Source of the DNA: Kingdonia uniflora
Taxonomy: Eukaryota > Streptophyta > Magnoliopsida > Ranunculales > Circaeasteraceae
NCBI GenBank assembly: GCA_014058105.1
Contig: JACGCM010002784.1
Span: 1,550,001-1,614,000, forward strand
Length of the DNA stretch: 64,000 nucleotides
Reading direction: 5' to 3'
The first letter of the stretch is position 1. Each line of letters starts with the position of its first letter. Shown piece after piece: positions 36,151-47,773 of the stretch. The notes below the pieces were generated by a model, which saw only the letters and a list, made by a program, of their open reading frames with translations, was not told the origin of the DNA and did not search any database. Made by a program: the position numbers and the translations under genes.

Positions 36151-36602
36151 TCAGGTGAAATAATGGGGAACCAAATATATTTTTTATGCAGGCTTATGCC
36201 GCATACTTCTGAACCGCGCGGCAAAAACTAGCCGTTTATAAATCTTTAAAGCTCAGCCGTCCACGTGGTCAAATCCTAGACGTTGAAGTTACGCGCACTT
36301 CAAAACTGCGCTTAATAGGAACCATTGATGGGAGGACACGTGTTATCATCTTAGGGGAGAAGTGTTGCCTCGCACTTTTGAACCGCGCGCTATGGCTACG
36401 CGCACTTCAGAACGCGCGGCGTGAATTCTCCCTCAATCCACCCTCAGGGTGGAAAATCCACCCAAATCTACCCTTGGATGCATTTTTCTCTTGCCACGTC
36501 ACGTATTCACCTAGCTGCTGGGAGAATTGGGTGAAAAAGATGGTGGATTTGGAATTCACTCTGCCACATCAGGGTGGGTGCGCCTAGCTGTTGTGGGTGC
36601 TC
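36150..36602. promoter_or_regulatory. Harbinger right subterminal region and TIR, close upstream of DXS
   Basis: Contains GAACCGCGCGGC (about 36210), GAACCGCGCGC (about 36380), AGAACGCGCGGCG (about 36410) and two G-boxes CACGTG (36262-36267 and 36337-36342), then GGTGGATT repeats and the TIR ending at 36602. The region lies 270-720 bp from the DXS start codon. Confidence 0.6.
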
Positions 36603-36868
36603 TTTATCTATTTTGATTTGCATACGCAACGTGGACCAATAATTACAGAGAACCTGTGCCATTTTTCACTGAAATAGTGGGAATGACAAAAGAGTATGGG
36701 AGACAAATAACCCTTTTAAATTAGCCAACTCAGTTTCCTTGAGCCTCTGACCAATATACACAACTGATTACCACTAACATTTTGACACCTCTCTCTCTCT
36801 CTCTCTCTCTCCAATATCATCTTGTTCTTCTTCTTCTCCTTCTACACTTTTGAGTGAGAGTTTTTCCA
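36603..36868 (+). promoter_or_regulatory. DXS proximal promoter and 5' leader with a (CT)11 tract
   Basis: Only 266 bp separate the transposon end from the DXS ATG. A pure CT run at 36789-36810 is followed by further pyrimidine-rich sequence (CTTGTTCTTCTTCTTCTCC), a pattern common around plant transcription starts. I could not fix a TATA box. Confidence 0.5.
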
Positions 36869-39800
36869 ATGGCTCTCTGCACATTCTCATTTCCTTCTCA
36901 ACTAGCACTGGGTTGGAGAGATTCTTATTACAAGGCAACTTGGGGCACAGAGCTTCCATGTCCATTACAGCAAAATCTCATTCAGGTTTGGGATTTTTTG
37001 GTATCACCCATTTTGAACTATTGTGATAAAAGTTTAATAATTTCGCGTTGTTTTTAAAGATGGGATTTCTCCATTTGCTTTGTTTTCAAGGTATTTGTTG
37101 AGTTATGGTAATGGTGTATTGATTTTTTCAAAATTTGGGGAGACCTGTGAAATTAATTTTTGAGATCTAATTTGGATGAAAAAATATATTTATCTCGTAA
37201 AGATAGAATAATATAATGTAATCCATTTTATATTTTTGGCAATAAACTTGATAGAACTGTCAAATGTTTAAGAGGACCCATCAAGTACTATAATTTTTTT
37301 TATAGTTTTGCTCAAGTATCAAATGAAATGAGAAAACCCTGTGGGGTTCGATTGCCAATCGTGAAGCGGAGGTCCTGATATCTATATATCTCCATTCATG
37401 CAAAGGGGCATTAGTCGGGAAAAATTCTATCTAAGTGGCAAGTACGGTCTACGGAATTGCACATGTCTGGGGCACTAGTCGGGCTGATACCTGATCCCTG
37501 ATCAGTGATTACCCTTAGTAAGGAAAAATAAAATTAAATGAGAAGTAATGAAGAAAAAAGTATTTCCTTTTTTCTTGGCATGCAGGTTAAGAAAAGGTCA
37601 CTTGCGGTTTGGGCATCTCTTTCAGAGAAGGGAGAGTATCATTCACAGAGACCACCAACTCCTCTCTTGGACACAATTAACTATCCCATCCACATGAAAA
37701 ATCTCTCTGTGAAGGTAAAAAAATATATGAAAGTTGATTGCGTATTTTGTAATTTAGAACAGTCAGTTAACTTTCTAAGATGCCTGATGTTTATCTTCTA
37801 TGTTAATGCAGGAGCTGCAGCAACTTGCCGATGAACTCCGATCCGATGTCATCTTCAATGTTTCAAAAACTGGGGGCCACCTTGGTTCAAGCCTTGGTGT
37901 GGTTGAGCTAACAGTGGCTCTTCATTATGTTTTTAATACTCCAAAGGACAAGATACTTTGGGATGTTGGACATCAGGTAGCTCCCTTTCTCTCCTAGTTG
38001 TGTTTTCAAGAAGCTTGACCAACTGCAAAATAGCTGCAGAAGGAAATTTGTTGTTGAAGTACTAACAAGTTTTGATCCCACAGACATACCCACATAAAAT
38101 TCTTACTGGGCGAAGAGATAAAATGATGACACTAAGACAGACCAACGGACTCGCTGGATTCACGAAGCGCTCTGAGAGTGAACACGACAGCTTCGGTGCT
38201 GGTCACAGTTCCACTAGTATCTCTGCAGCATTGGGTATGAATCTTACGATCTCTAATCATATTCCACGTCTCTCCACTAGGGGCATTGCAACTAGTGTTC
38301 CATATTTCCTATACATCGCATAACGTCTTGGACAATTGGTATTTTCATGTTATATTATGAGGTTGGAGTACCATTCTAAACTAAAAACCCTTGTTATGTT
38401 CAATATATTACATCCCCCTCTTCAAATTAATATAGTTATATTGTGATACTGTTTAGTCTAGTTTCTCTCTATGAGAAGATCTAGTCTAGTATTACTTAGT
38501 GTGCAGTAACCATCTGGGGGCTATCTTTCATTATGTTAATGTATCAGAATTTACATACGATCTTACAAAAGAAAAATAAGTTAAACAGGAAAAAATATCT
38601 CAAATTCTGATAGGACAATAATAATCAAAGGTACAGAAAAATGTCTGTCTGTGTCCTGTATATTTGAGGATTGTTGTAGTGGACAAAAACTTGCTTGAAT
38701 GTTTTACAACTTCCAATTCTGAGGTGTTTTTTTTTTTCCTCTTATTTCAGGAATGGCTGTAGGAAGGGATTTGAAGGGAAGGAAAAACAATGTTGTTGCC
38801 GTTATAGGTGATGGTGCCATGACTGCGGGGCAAGCATATGAAGCAATGAACAATGCCGGGTATCTTGATTCTGACATGATTGTTATCCTTAATGACAACA
38901 AGCAGGTCTCCTTGCCCACTGCGAATCTTGATGGGCCTATACCACCTGTTGGGGCTCTAAGCAGTGCTCTTAACAGGTTACAGTCAAGCAGACCCCTCAG
39001 AGAGTTAAGGGAGGTCGCCAAGGTCAGTAGGTTCTATCATAATAAACAACCTGAGTTATAAATATTAGCAAGAAAGAAATATAAAAAGCGTTGGAAATAT
39101 TGTTGGAATATGACATAGGAATTGTCATTGTCGGAATAAGCCGTTTTGTAATACATGGTTGATGATAATTTGTATAAAAATGCAGTTTTCAATATATACA
39201 CTAAATATGAATGTCATTTTTCATACAAATCCTATAATACAGGTTGTAGGAGGGAGGAGTAGGGGGCACTAAAAAGAGAGAGATACGGATGGTGGGGGGA
39301 GGAGAGTGTGGGATAGAAATGTTAGGAATAGTCTTGCTTCCTAAGGTTATATGGAAATTCTGATTGCAATGTCGTTTGCTGCCTAAAAATTTATTTGAGC
39401 AGTACTAGTTGACATTTGTTTCTCGTAATTTCATGTATTTTCCTGTAAATCTTAATCCTTATTGACCCGTAGTCTCATGTATGGGTTATGAATATTGGGT
39501 AGCAGATTACAAATGGGTAAGGGAGAGAGACAAGTGGAAAGAGTTTTTTCTTTTTCTGTATAATGTGGAACTCATATACGTAAACACAACCATTATAGGT
39601 ATCAATTTATGTGTTATTAAATCTGTCTTTTCAGTAGTCCTTAGTGAACCATCATGTTTCTAGTAGGGTAAGAGAGCTAAGAGAGGCCTAAAGAGCGACT
39701 CGTGCAGTGAGAAGTTAGAAAGGGTTAGAGATAGAGGAAGACGAAGCAAAGAAGGAGAAGAGATAGTTAATGAATTGCGTTTAACTACCCAAAATATATA

Positions 39801-42800
39801 TTCCCCCTTGTGGGCCTCGACCAAATCAATAAATAGGTTGAAATCTGTTCTTGGAATTCTTTGATTTTGATTTGACTTGTTATGAACATGTGTAACTATT
39901 TCAGGGAGTCACAAAGCAACTTGGTGGGTCTGTGCACGAACTTGCTGCCAAAGTCGACGAATATACTCGTGGTATGATCAGTGGTTCGGGTTCATCACTC
40001 TTTGAAGAGCTTGGTCTCTATTACATTGGTCCAGTTGACGGCCATAACTTGGATGATCTTGTTGCCATTCTCAATGAGGTGAAGAGCACACATACAACAG
40101 GTCCAGTTCTCATCCATGTCGTGACCGAGAAAGGTCGAGGATACCCATATGCAGAGAATGCGGCAGACAAGTACCATGGTAAACACTTAAAAAAATCTCA
40201 AAATGTGCTTGTAAAAAAGCCCCTCTCCAACGGCATTGTCAAGTTGCCAATAGGCCCAAAAATGTCATAAGTTTCTCACGGATACATGTATCTAGTGGAA
40301 ACTAATAGCGGAAGCAACTATTAGATAAATCACTAAGTGATATTGATTGATAGAAGAAATTAGGGTTTCTCAAGAACCCTAATTTGAAGTTTTCAACTAA
40401 ACTCTGTCACAAAAACTAACTACTGGAAAATAAAAGGCTTCCGCTCTTTATAGAATTAAAGAGAGGGGAACTACGACTGTGGGTAACGACCCATTAAGGG
40501 ATGCGACTCGCATCAGTATCGTTATCTGGTTAGTTAGGGTACAGGGTGTCAGACACGGCAAGAAGAAGAAAGTACCTTGAAAATTTCGTGTCCAAGTGTC
40601 GGTATCGCAAAAGTGTAGACACGGAAGTATTACGTTTCCATGTTACATAGCTCATACATATTGGATTTAAGATCATGAAGCTCCTATACAATCTAAACAA
40701 AAGGCAAACACCATTCATATAGCGTGTCACCGGTAAATAACATTTGGATGGTTCAGGAAATGCGAAAATTGCTTCTCCTGTTTTTTAAGCCATTTCTCCG
40801 TCTTAATCTTTGCTTTGAAATATAGTTAAGAACAACACTAAGGATAAACATTGAAAGCTTAACTTTCTTTCCTTTTTTGTACAACTCTTTCAAGAGCACT
40901 TTTGGAATTTCTTGTAGTAAATTAAACAAAAAAGAGGGAAATTATTTCAATCATTGAATCAAAAGTACTAAGTTTATGGGTCCTTAATTGCAGGTGTAAC
41001 AAAGTTCGATCCAGCAACTGGGAAGCAATTTAAAGCTAGTGCTGCTACTCAGTCTTACACTACATATTTTGCGGAAGCTTTGATTGCTGAGGCAGAAGTT
41101 GACAAAGATATTGTAGCAATCCATGCTGCAATGGGAGGAGGGACTGGCTTGAATCTCTTCCTTCGACGCTTTCCAACAAGATGTTTCGACGTCGGAATTG
41201 CTGAACAACATGCTGTCACATTTGCTGCAGGGCTAGCCTGTGAAGGTGTTAAGCCTTTTTGTGCAATCTACTCTTCGTTTTTACAGAGAGCTTATGATCA
41301 GGCAAGTTAAGTAAAGTTATTTTTTTAGAAATTAATTGTCATTATTGGCTAATTAGAATTTTCTTATCAAATAGTATATATAGAGAAAGGATGTATCGGG
41401 AGACATCTTGTGATATGGGGCGTGAGTTATAACACTCTAACCATGGATTGTCATCAAAATGTGTTTTGAGATAGATTATCTTGAGATGTGTCTTGAGCCA
41501 ATAGATGCTCTATCCTCAGTCAGGATAGCTCATACCCATTAGCACGAGTTGTGTCTTTTCATAGACTAATTCATATGTTACGACTCGGAAGATCAAAATT
41601 CATAGTAGAGGAAATACAGTCAGAAGAGAAACGCTTAAAACTTAAAACACGTAAGAAATACAAAAGGGTAAAGGAAAAAAACACCATCGAAATAGTGAAT
41701 TAAAGGTAATCAATGCTCCAATAGTTGTTTTCCAGATCTTAGATCCATGATTTATTTTGCAGGTTATACATGACGTTGATTTGCAAAAATTGCCTGTAAG
41801 GTTCGCATTGGACAGGGCAGGACTGGTCGGAGCTGATGGTCCAACGCATGCTGGATCTTTTGATGTCACTTTTCTCGCATGTCTGCCCAATATGGTAGTA
41901 ATGGCTCCTTCAGATGAAGCAGAACTTTTTCACATGGTTGCAACTGCTGTTACCATAGATGACCGGCCAAGTTGTTTCCGATATCCAAGAGGAAATGGGG
42001 TTGGTGTTGAGCTCCCGCCAGGGAACAAAGGCATCCCTCTAGAGGTAAACTACAACTAACTCTACCTAATTTTCCTTCAAGGTAAACAAAATTCATTACA
42101 GTAAGATAGTCATAAGATTCTCCAAATCTAGAAAACGAACTGATTGTTGAAGTCTTTCAAATAATTATTACATCGACCTAATTAAACGTCGTACTAAATG
42201 CATTACTTTTAGTGGGCACTTTACATCTATATTTTGTTAATAGGATATTATGAATTTTCTTAGAAGATAAAAAAATATTAACCAGTCAGCTCGATGAGAA
42301 CTTTCTGAGATAGAAGAGTACAAGATGAAGCCAAAGCGGATATAAGATCCAAGTATACAACATCAAAAAGTGTCACATTTGTTCTAAGAGATCCAAAGTT
42401 CATCTCCCCATGAGCTTTTCAAACCTCGCCACCTCATAATGCTGGGGGACTAATTTAAAAGACAACATATGTGACCGGATGTCCTCTTCCCCAGTCTTTG
42501 TCCCCTCGAGGTGTCTAATATTCCTTTCCTTTCATAAAGTCAATGCGATAGAGCAATGTCCCATAGGATTTCTCTAGTCTTCTTTCTTAGATGTTTTGCA
42601 ACACCATGGCTTTTAAGGAGCTGATAAAGCCTCTTTTAAAAACCCAAGCAACGCTGGACGAGTGTTTTCACACCTCAATCACCTACGTAAACTGGAGAAG
42701 AAATGATTAATGTTCCATCCGCGGTTCTAGAAAGCAACTAAGCAAGTATGATGGTCCATATCCCTGCTTCATAACATGTTTCTTATGGATGTTCATCTCC

Positions 42801-44516
42801 GAACAACTCCCTAAACAAAGCCACTTTTGATGGGGATATAATCCAAATTGGACTAATACCCCAAAGTTTTCAATTTCAGAAGGGGTAAAAGATAAAAAAC
42901 ATCCCTTTAATTTTAGTTTGAGTGATTTTTCATCTCACCATGATTAGTCTATTTGCATTTTGACTAAAGCTGAAATGTTCCTTTTATGTCTGTATACTGA
43001 AAATTGGAATGTCCTTATTGAATTAGAATACTTCGCATGTTTTTATTTTAGATCTTCCAACTTCTCATCTATGATCTAAAATGTTCTGTGTTGAGAATAG
43101 AGGTAGCTAATCTCTCTTATACGACAAGAACGATAAGCGGAATATGCCAATCAATCAAACTAAGAAACACAGAACAATAACGGCACAAGAATTCCCAGGG
43201 GAGGGAAGTGGAAAACCCTTGCGGATAAAAAACCACTCCTCGAACAATCCACTATGTTAATCAAATAGGTTACAACGATCTCTCCAAGCTTCTCAAGCTT
43301 TAATGGAGTCTCTCAAATTTTAGGTCTAGAATTAAACTCACGTAGAAAAGATTGGCTAACAAAATAACCTAAGTCCTCTTTATATACTAGAGGACTAAAT
43401 ACAAGTAGAACAAATCTCGATGCAAAACTCAACGTCTCAGAAGAACTCACAAAGACAACCAGGCAAATTTCGTTCGAACGAAGCACAAAGTCGTTCGAAG
43501 GACTTTAGCGATAAGAGGTTCCAGCCCTAGAAAACATGCATGTCGTTCGAACAAAATCCTATCTCGTTCGAACGACTTTTTCGGTCTTTGACTTCAAAAC
43601 GTAACATTTGACAATCTCGTTCGAACGACTTCGACCTCGTTTAAGCTCTTCTTCAGCAACTCGAACAACTCGAACAGAACCAGCTCAAGTCTTCAGGCAA
43701 CATAACCAGTTCGAACTCCAGGTAACTTAACTAGGATATTTAACCAGCTCGAACTTCTGTCGATCTTAACCATCTTAACCAGTTCAAATCTGAACATTGA
43801 AAATCTCATTTTCAATCCGTTTCAATCCGTCTTCAATCCTTGAACTGAAATAACTCGAACTAAAACGACCTCGAACATAATTCAAGTTCATACCTTAACA
43901 TTCCGTTCTTTCCCTATTTTATTCTAACAAGCTTATTGCGGAATTATAGCAAATTAGAATTCTGGCATTAACTTACTTTCTATTTTCGACAGATTGGAAA
44001 AGGTCGGATTTTGATTGAAGGTGAGAGAGTGGCATTACTGGGTTATGGGTCAGCAGTCCAAAGCTGTTTAGCTGCAGCTTCTTTGGTGGAGAGCCATGGC
44101 TTGCAACTAACAGTTGCAGATGCCCGCTTCTGCAAACCACTTGATCAAGCCCTTGTTCGCAGTCTGGCTAAATCACATGAGGTCCTAATTACAGTCGAAG
44201 AGGGATCAATTGGAGGTTTTGGGTCGCATGTTGCTCAATTTTTGGCCCTTGATGGACTTCTAGATGGCACGATAAAGGTATCTAAACAGTTCACATGATA
44301 AAATTTGTAAATTGTATATACATAACAATCTCACAAAGATAATTGTCTATAAAACTCTTTTTGCAGTGGAGACCGTTGGTTCTTCCTGATCGGTATATCG
44401 ACCATGGATCTTTCGCTGATCAAATGGCAGAAGCTGGCTTGACATCATCTCACATTGCAGCAAGCGTGTTCAACATCCTTGGGCAGACCAGAGAGGCGCT
44501 AGAGATCATGTCATAA
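36869..44516 (+). CDS. DXS: 1-deoxy-D-xylulose-5-phosphate synthase, plastid
   Basis: DXS condenses pyruvate with glyceraldehyde 3-phosphate, using thiamine diphosphate, as the first and flux-controlling step of the plastid MEP isoprenoid pathway (family knowledge). Exons: 36869-36985, 37586-37714, 37812-37976, 38084-38234, 38751-39022, 39905-40178, 40994-41301, 41763-42044, 43993-44277 and 44367-44516. They join to 710 codons without a stop, the usual plant length. Residues 1-~55 form a likely chloroplast transit peptide. Visible are H105 in TGGHLGSS, H136 in WDVGHQ, the ThDP/Mg motif GDGAMTAG (207-214) to NDN (235-237), catalytic E440 in [10 protein letters not shown], the pyrimidine-domain stretch [10 protein letters not shown] (about 492-501) and a transketolase C-domain from about residue 567. 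Sequence style (QVKKRS leader, MKNLSVKEL) suggests the class I housekeeping type. Intron 7 uses a GC donor (CAG|GCAAGT). Several introns carry insertions. Confidence 0.97.
40179..40993. other. DXS intron 6, possible LTR remnant
   Basis: About 40290-40560 has LTR-like features (AATTAGGGTTTCTCAAGAACCCTAATT, an inverted AGGGTT/AACCCT pair; CTTTATAGAATTAAAG). No clear target duplication was found. The rest is unremarkable. Introns 1, 5 and 7 were also read and show no recognised element. Confidence 0.3.
43089..43929 (-). repeat. Probable solo LTR in DXS intron 8, rich in TTCGAA palindromes
   Basis: Starts TGTTGAGAATAG and ends CTATTTTATTCTAACA, so on the minus strand it runs TGTTAGAATAAAATAG to CTATTCTCAACA. 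It is 841 bp. The flanks (TTCTG and AGCTT) do not match, so the target duplication is lost or the ends are slightly off. It contains repeated palindromes of the form TCGTTCGAACGA, about four complete or nearly complete, and many CTCGAAC/GTTCGAAC variants between 43460 and 43880. The rest of this 1.95-kb intron has no recognised content. Confidence 0.55.
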
Positions 44517-45550
44517 GCAAGAAATACAGAGTAAAGAGATAGGATATGGGAGGGACTAGTTTCCCTTCAACAATGAATATTACAATAGCTGTAACATTAA
44601 TTCAAATTAGATAAGTTAACTCAAGGGTGCAGACTTCATCAACAAAATGGTTGAAGAAATCCTCTTCAAATGAACACAACCCTATAGTGTGAGTGTGATT
44701 CGCTTAACTTGCTGCTTTGCATTATAAGTGAAGAAATCTGGACAACGATAGACCGGTTTTGATGTAAGAGGGGACGTAGCCCCACCCGTTTCGTGTCTCC
44801 CTCTTGAAGTTTGCTAAGTTTAGAAGATGTTTTATTTACTGTTTTGCTTTAATAAAAGAAAACCATTTTATTAGGCTGGTTAAGATTTCTTGTTTAGGTG
44901 TAAGGGTTGGCAACACGAGTTCTTATGATGTGACTGAAAGAGTGGACAATTACAATCGTGTTTCATTACCGAAAGTTTTTAGTTATTTCTATGAAGGTCT
45001 CATAAAGAAAGAGCTTGTAATGTAGTGTATAACCGCACTTAAGAAACTTCAACGCTGAATCTACACAATCTGAAAATAGCGAGCATAGATCTACAAACTA
45101 TAGGTTTTATACTTGGTAGTAATATTTCGTCCTTTTGAATTATACTAACCTGAAGTTTTATCCTGAGTATGGGGAATTTTTTTTTGTCTACAGGTTTTAT
45201 AACTTACAGTTATGTACGACCTTTTTCGCTTTTCTTTTGTTATTGAGGGTGATTCAGCCATTCAGGGTCAGGCGGTCAGTATGCCCGACTGATCAATCCA
45301 CGTTAATGTATCTTTTTGCTAGGCAAGCTGGTTTTATACACGAATCCGTAAGAGAAATGCTTTGGAGACCAGGGTCGTAAACCTAGAGTAGAGTGTGTTA
45401 ATATTTTAAGGAAGAAAAGGCTACTTCTTTAGCAGGTTCTAAGATGAGTCCGGATCAGAATCCATCCCTACTCCAATAAATTGTTTGAATTAACCCCCGT
45501 TGCCTCCTTCAGTGCATTTTCTTTTAATTTTAATTTTTAATTTTTTTTTA
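44517..45550 (+). other. DXS 3' region and spacer
   Basis: AATAAA at 44851-44856 is a plausible DXS polyadenylation signal, 335 bp after the stop. Beyond that only short non-conserved frames are seen. Confidence 0.4.
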
Positions 45551-45552
45551 AG

Positions 45553-46090
45553 AAAGTCTCAATGAGCACTCCTATATAAACACTAATGTGTACACTCCAC
45601 CTTGCTTAATGCGGTTAAAGGTAATGAAATTGGAATCCGTCCGATGTGAATGTTTTATGTAATAAGAAAATCATCTTCACAAAGTTTTATCTCATTCCGA
45701 TAAGTGTAACACTTTTAAATATGATATTCTATTTAACGGTCAAAATTAAATCAATTTCAGCCATTAGCTTGAACTACATCATTGATAGGGTCATAACTAT
45801 CAGAATTGGTTGAAACTTCGTCTCATAGAACATTTGCACCGGTCAGATTCCAATTCAATTATCTTTAACCCCATTAACCGAGTGGCTCGCTGTGATTACT
45901 TTTGTCTTAAGTTTTTTTTGGTTTTTTGTACCCCCTCTTTCACTTTGTAAATTTATGTTGGAAGATGTCTCAGGTAGAGCTACACGTCGCCTGATCCTTG
46001 TTCCTCAATAAAATCTTCTTTTACTAAAAAAAGCCCCCGAGTGGAGTGTACACATTAGTGTTTACATTGGAGTGTTCATTGAAACTCTTC
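45553..46090. mobile_element. Foldback/MITE-like element with long inverted arms
   Basis: Left arm AGTCTCAATGAGCACTCC, then ACACTAATGTGTACACTCCA. The right arm is its reverse complement with few changes (TGGAGTGTACACATTAGTGT, then GGAGTGTTCATTGAAACT). Pairing continues inward (GGTTAAAGGTAATGAAATTGGAATC against 45845-45870), giving arms over 120 bp. No transposase is present. Terminal sequence and AT-rich flanks are compatible with a Mutator-type MITE, but I could not define the target duplication. Confidence 0.7.
45886..46036 (+). mobile_element. LINE 3'-end fragment inserted in the right arm of the foldback element
   Basis: About 150 bp flanked by CCGAGTGG on both sides (45878-45885 and 46037-46044), an 8-bp target duplication. 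It contains GTACCCCCTCTTTCACTTTG and ends AATAAAATCTTCTTTTACTAAAAAAA, the style of plant L1 3' ends. It interrupts pairing of the inverted arms and so is younger than the MITE. Confidence 0.6.
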
Positions 46091-47261
46091 CAATTTTTAT
46101 ATATTAAACGAGCAATGTGGCACGTGCTAGCACGTGCAAACGCAATATTTTTAAGATTCAAGTTGTGTTTGAGTGTAATTTTTTGATATATTATGTAATT
46201 GTAATTGTATAGATATGTTGTTGGTTTTGTGTTTGAATATTTTGTGCTATCTATTGTAATAGAAACAAGAATGTTTAGCTTTTCTTGCTCAGGAACACCA
46301 TATTATGCCTACATTTTTAAGTAGAAATAAGATGATAACTGGATGTTACTTTGTTAATGATCAAAAAAACTTGGACTCTGTAGTTTTTTCTTGAGGTACC
46401 TTGAATGATGTTCTCATTTGCTAGTTGTAAAATTCGTTCAAAGGTAACGAACTAGTGTGATCTTCGTATCCAAGTGGAAACACATAGCTTGTCGGTATGG
46501 GGTTATTGCCTGGCTTTTAATTACTTTGAGATTCTTCTATATATAGGATCTCAGAGACAACTATCAAATGACTTAAATCTACTTAGTATTATAATTGGTA
46601 ATTTTGAATTAAATCTACCTAGTTTGGTTTAATTTATTTTATATAACTTCTTGTTTGTTTTTTTTTTTTTAAACCTATAGGTTTTTATCTAGTTGCATCT
46701 TTGGTGATCTCACCACGTTATTTTCTTTATTTTAATTTTTGTGTTTTTGGTTTTGTTTCAGACTACGAAGCGAACAATGCCCTTTCTATTTGTAAGGGGA
46801 TATGGTGTAATTCTGGTTTTTCTGCCATTAAGGACAACTTAATCAAGAGAAAGATGGGTTGAGGCAATGGTTTCTGTTGGTTTCTTACCTTACTAAGGTA
46901 GGCCTATTCTGCATGGTTTTGGAGATGCAGGGGCTGTTTGGAAACAAATTAAAACCCGGCTAGTTTAGTTCAGAACTAAACCAAAATGCAAAATTATGTT
47001 TGGTAACTTATGGGATCCTCTTTTTTGGTTCTTTATTGAATGAAGTTGTTCTGATTTTGCCTAAAAACTAGTTTTTTTGCGAAACACATAGGATACGTTT
47101 CACAATGGAACTTGTTATACTTCTCAACATAATCACGAGATAGATAAAGAACAAACATTCACTAAATAATGGAACCTTCAAATCTCTCTCTATTATCCCC
47201 TATATTTTCTCTTTGGTCATCTCTTTCTCTCTAAGTTTTATCCATAATTAACAAACACCCT
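46091..47261. other. Non-coding spacer with an 18-bp palindrome
   Basis: GCACGTGCTAGCACGTGC at 46120-46137 is a perfect palindrome holding two CACGTG cores. The remainder has only short frames and T-rich tracts. No gene is recognised. Confidence 0.6.
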
Positions 47262-47773
47262 TGTAATGACATATTTTCTGGGAGGAAAACCTTCGCCAAT
47301 ACTGTTCGTAACGATTGCGTCATAAAGAGCTAAATAACCAGGAGTTTACGTGGAAAACTCAACATAAACTGAGAAAAACCACGACTTCGAGGAGGATTTG
47401 ATATAAAATCTAGTAGATGCTAGTTATTACAAGCTTTCAGAGTGTTGCTAGTGTTAAGGATTGATGATCGTAAGAATTGCGATCCCTTTAGAACCTATTC
47501 TCTGCCTATATTTATAGTATATACAGGTAGTTTACAAAAAGAAAGAAAGAGTCTCCGGGGGTAGTGGGCGAACTTTGCGGATCTCTAACAGTTCCTTCTT
47601 GACCGGGCTTCAACGACTACTTTTGGTAAGTCGAGGACTTACGGAATCTTCTAGAATATTGAGCTGTCTTCGACTATAGAGTGTTGAGCTGTCTTCAACT
47701 ACAACGTGTTGAGCTATCTTCAACTATAGAATGCTGGCTTATTCTTGTCAAATCTAGAGAATATGATATTACA
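47262..47773 (-). repeat. 3' LTR of the outer Tat element
   Basis: 512 bp from TGTAATGACATATTTTC to TGATATTACA. The start matches that of the inner element LTR (TGTAATGGCCTATTTTCG), and both are followed by ATCGCCCC, the polypurine tract on the minus strand. It includes GTGGAAAAC...AAAAACCACGAC, shared with the inner LTRs. Confidence 0.7.

Larger units (their letters stand above)
29468..36602. mobile_element. PIF/Harbinger-type DNA transposon carrying a plant mobile domain gene
   Basis: The left end GAGCATCCACAACAG and the right end (reverse complement GAGCACCCACAACAG) form 15-bp terminal inverted repeats with one mismatch. The flanks are TTA on the left and TTT on the right, an imperfect version of the 3-bp TTA/TAA duplication typical of the superfamily. 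Inside are a DDE transposase (minus), a Myb/SANT-like partner gene (plus, convergent) and an upstream PMD gene (plus). CG-rich motifs (AACCGCGCGG variants) cluster near both ends. At 7.1 kb it is larger than common autonomous Harbingers, because of the PMD segment and a minisatellite. Stops in every gene suggest it is now immobile. Confidence 0.75.

Noticed and set aside
36854..37057. 67-residue single-exon protein starting before the DXS ATG
   Set aside because: It reads through the exon 1 donor into intron 1; only 36869-36985 is DXS coding.
37340..37400. GGTTCGAT-like sequence suggesting a tRNA T-arm
   Set aside because: No matching acceptor, D-arm or anticodon stem could be built around it.
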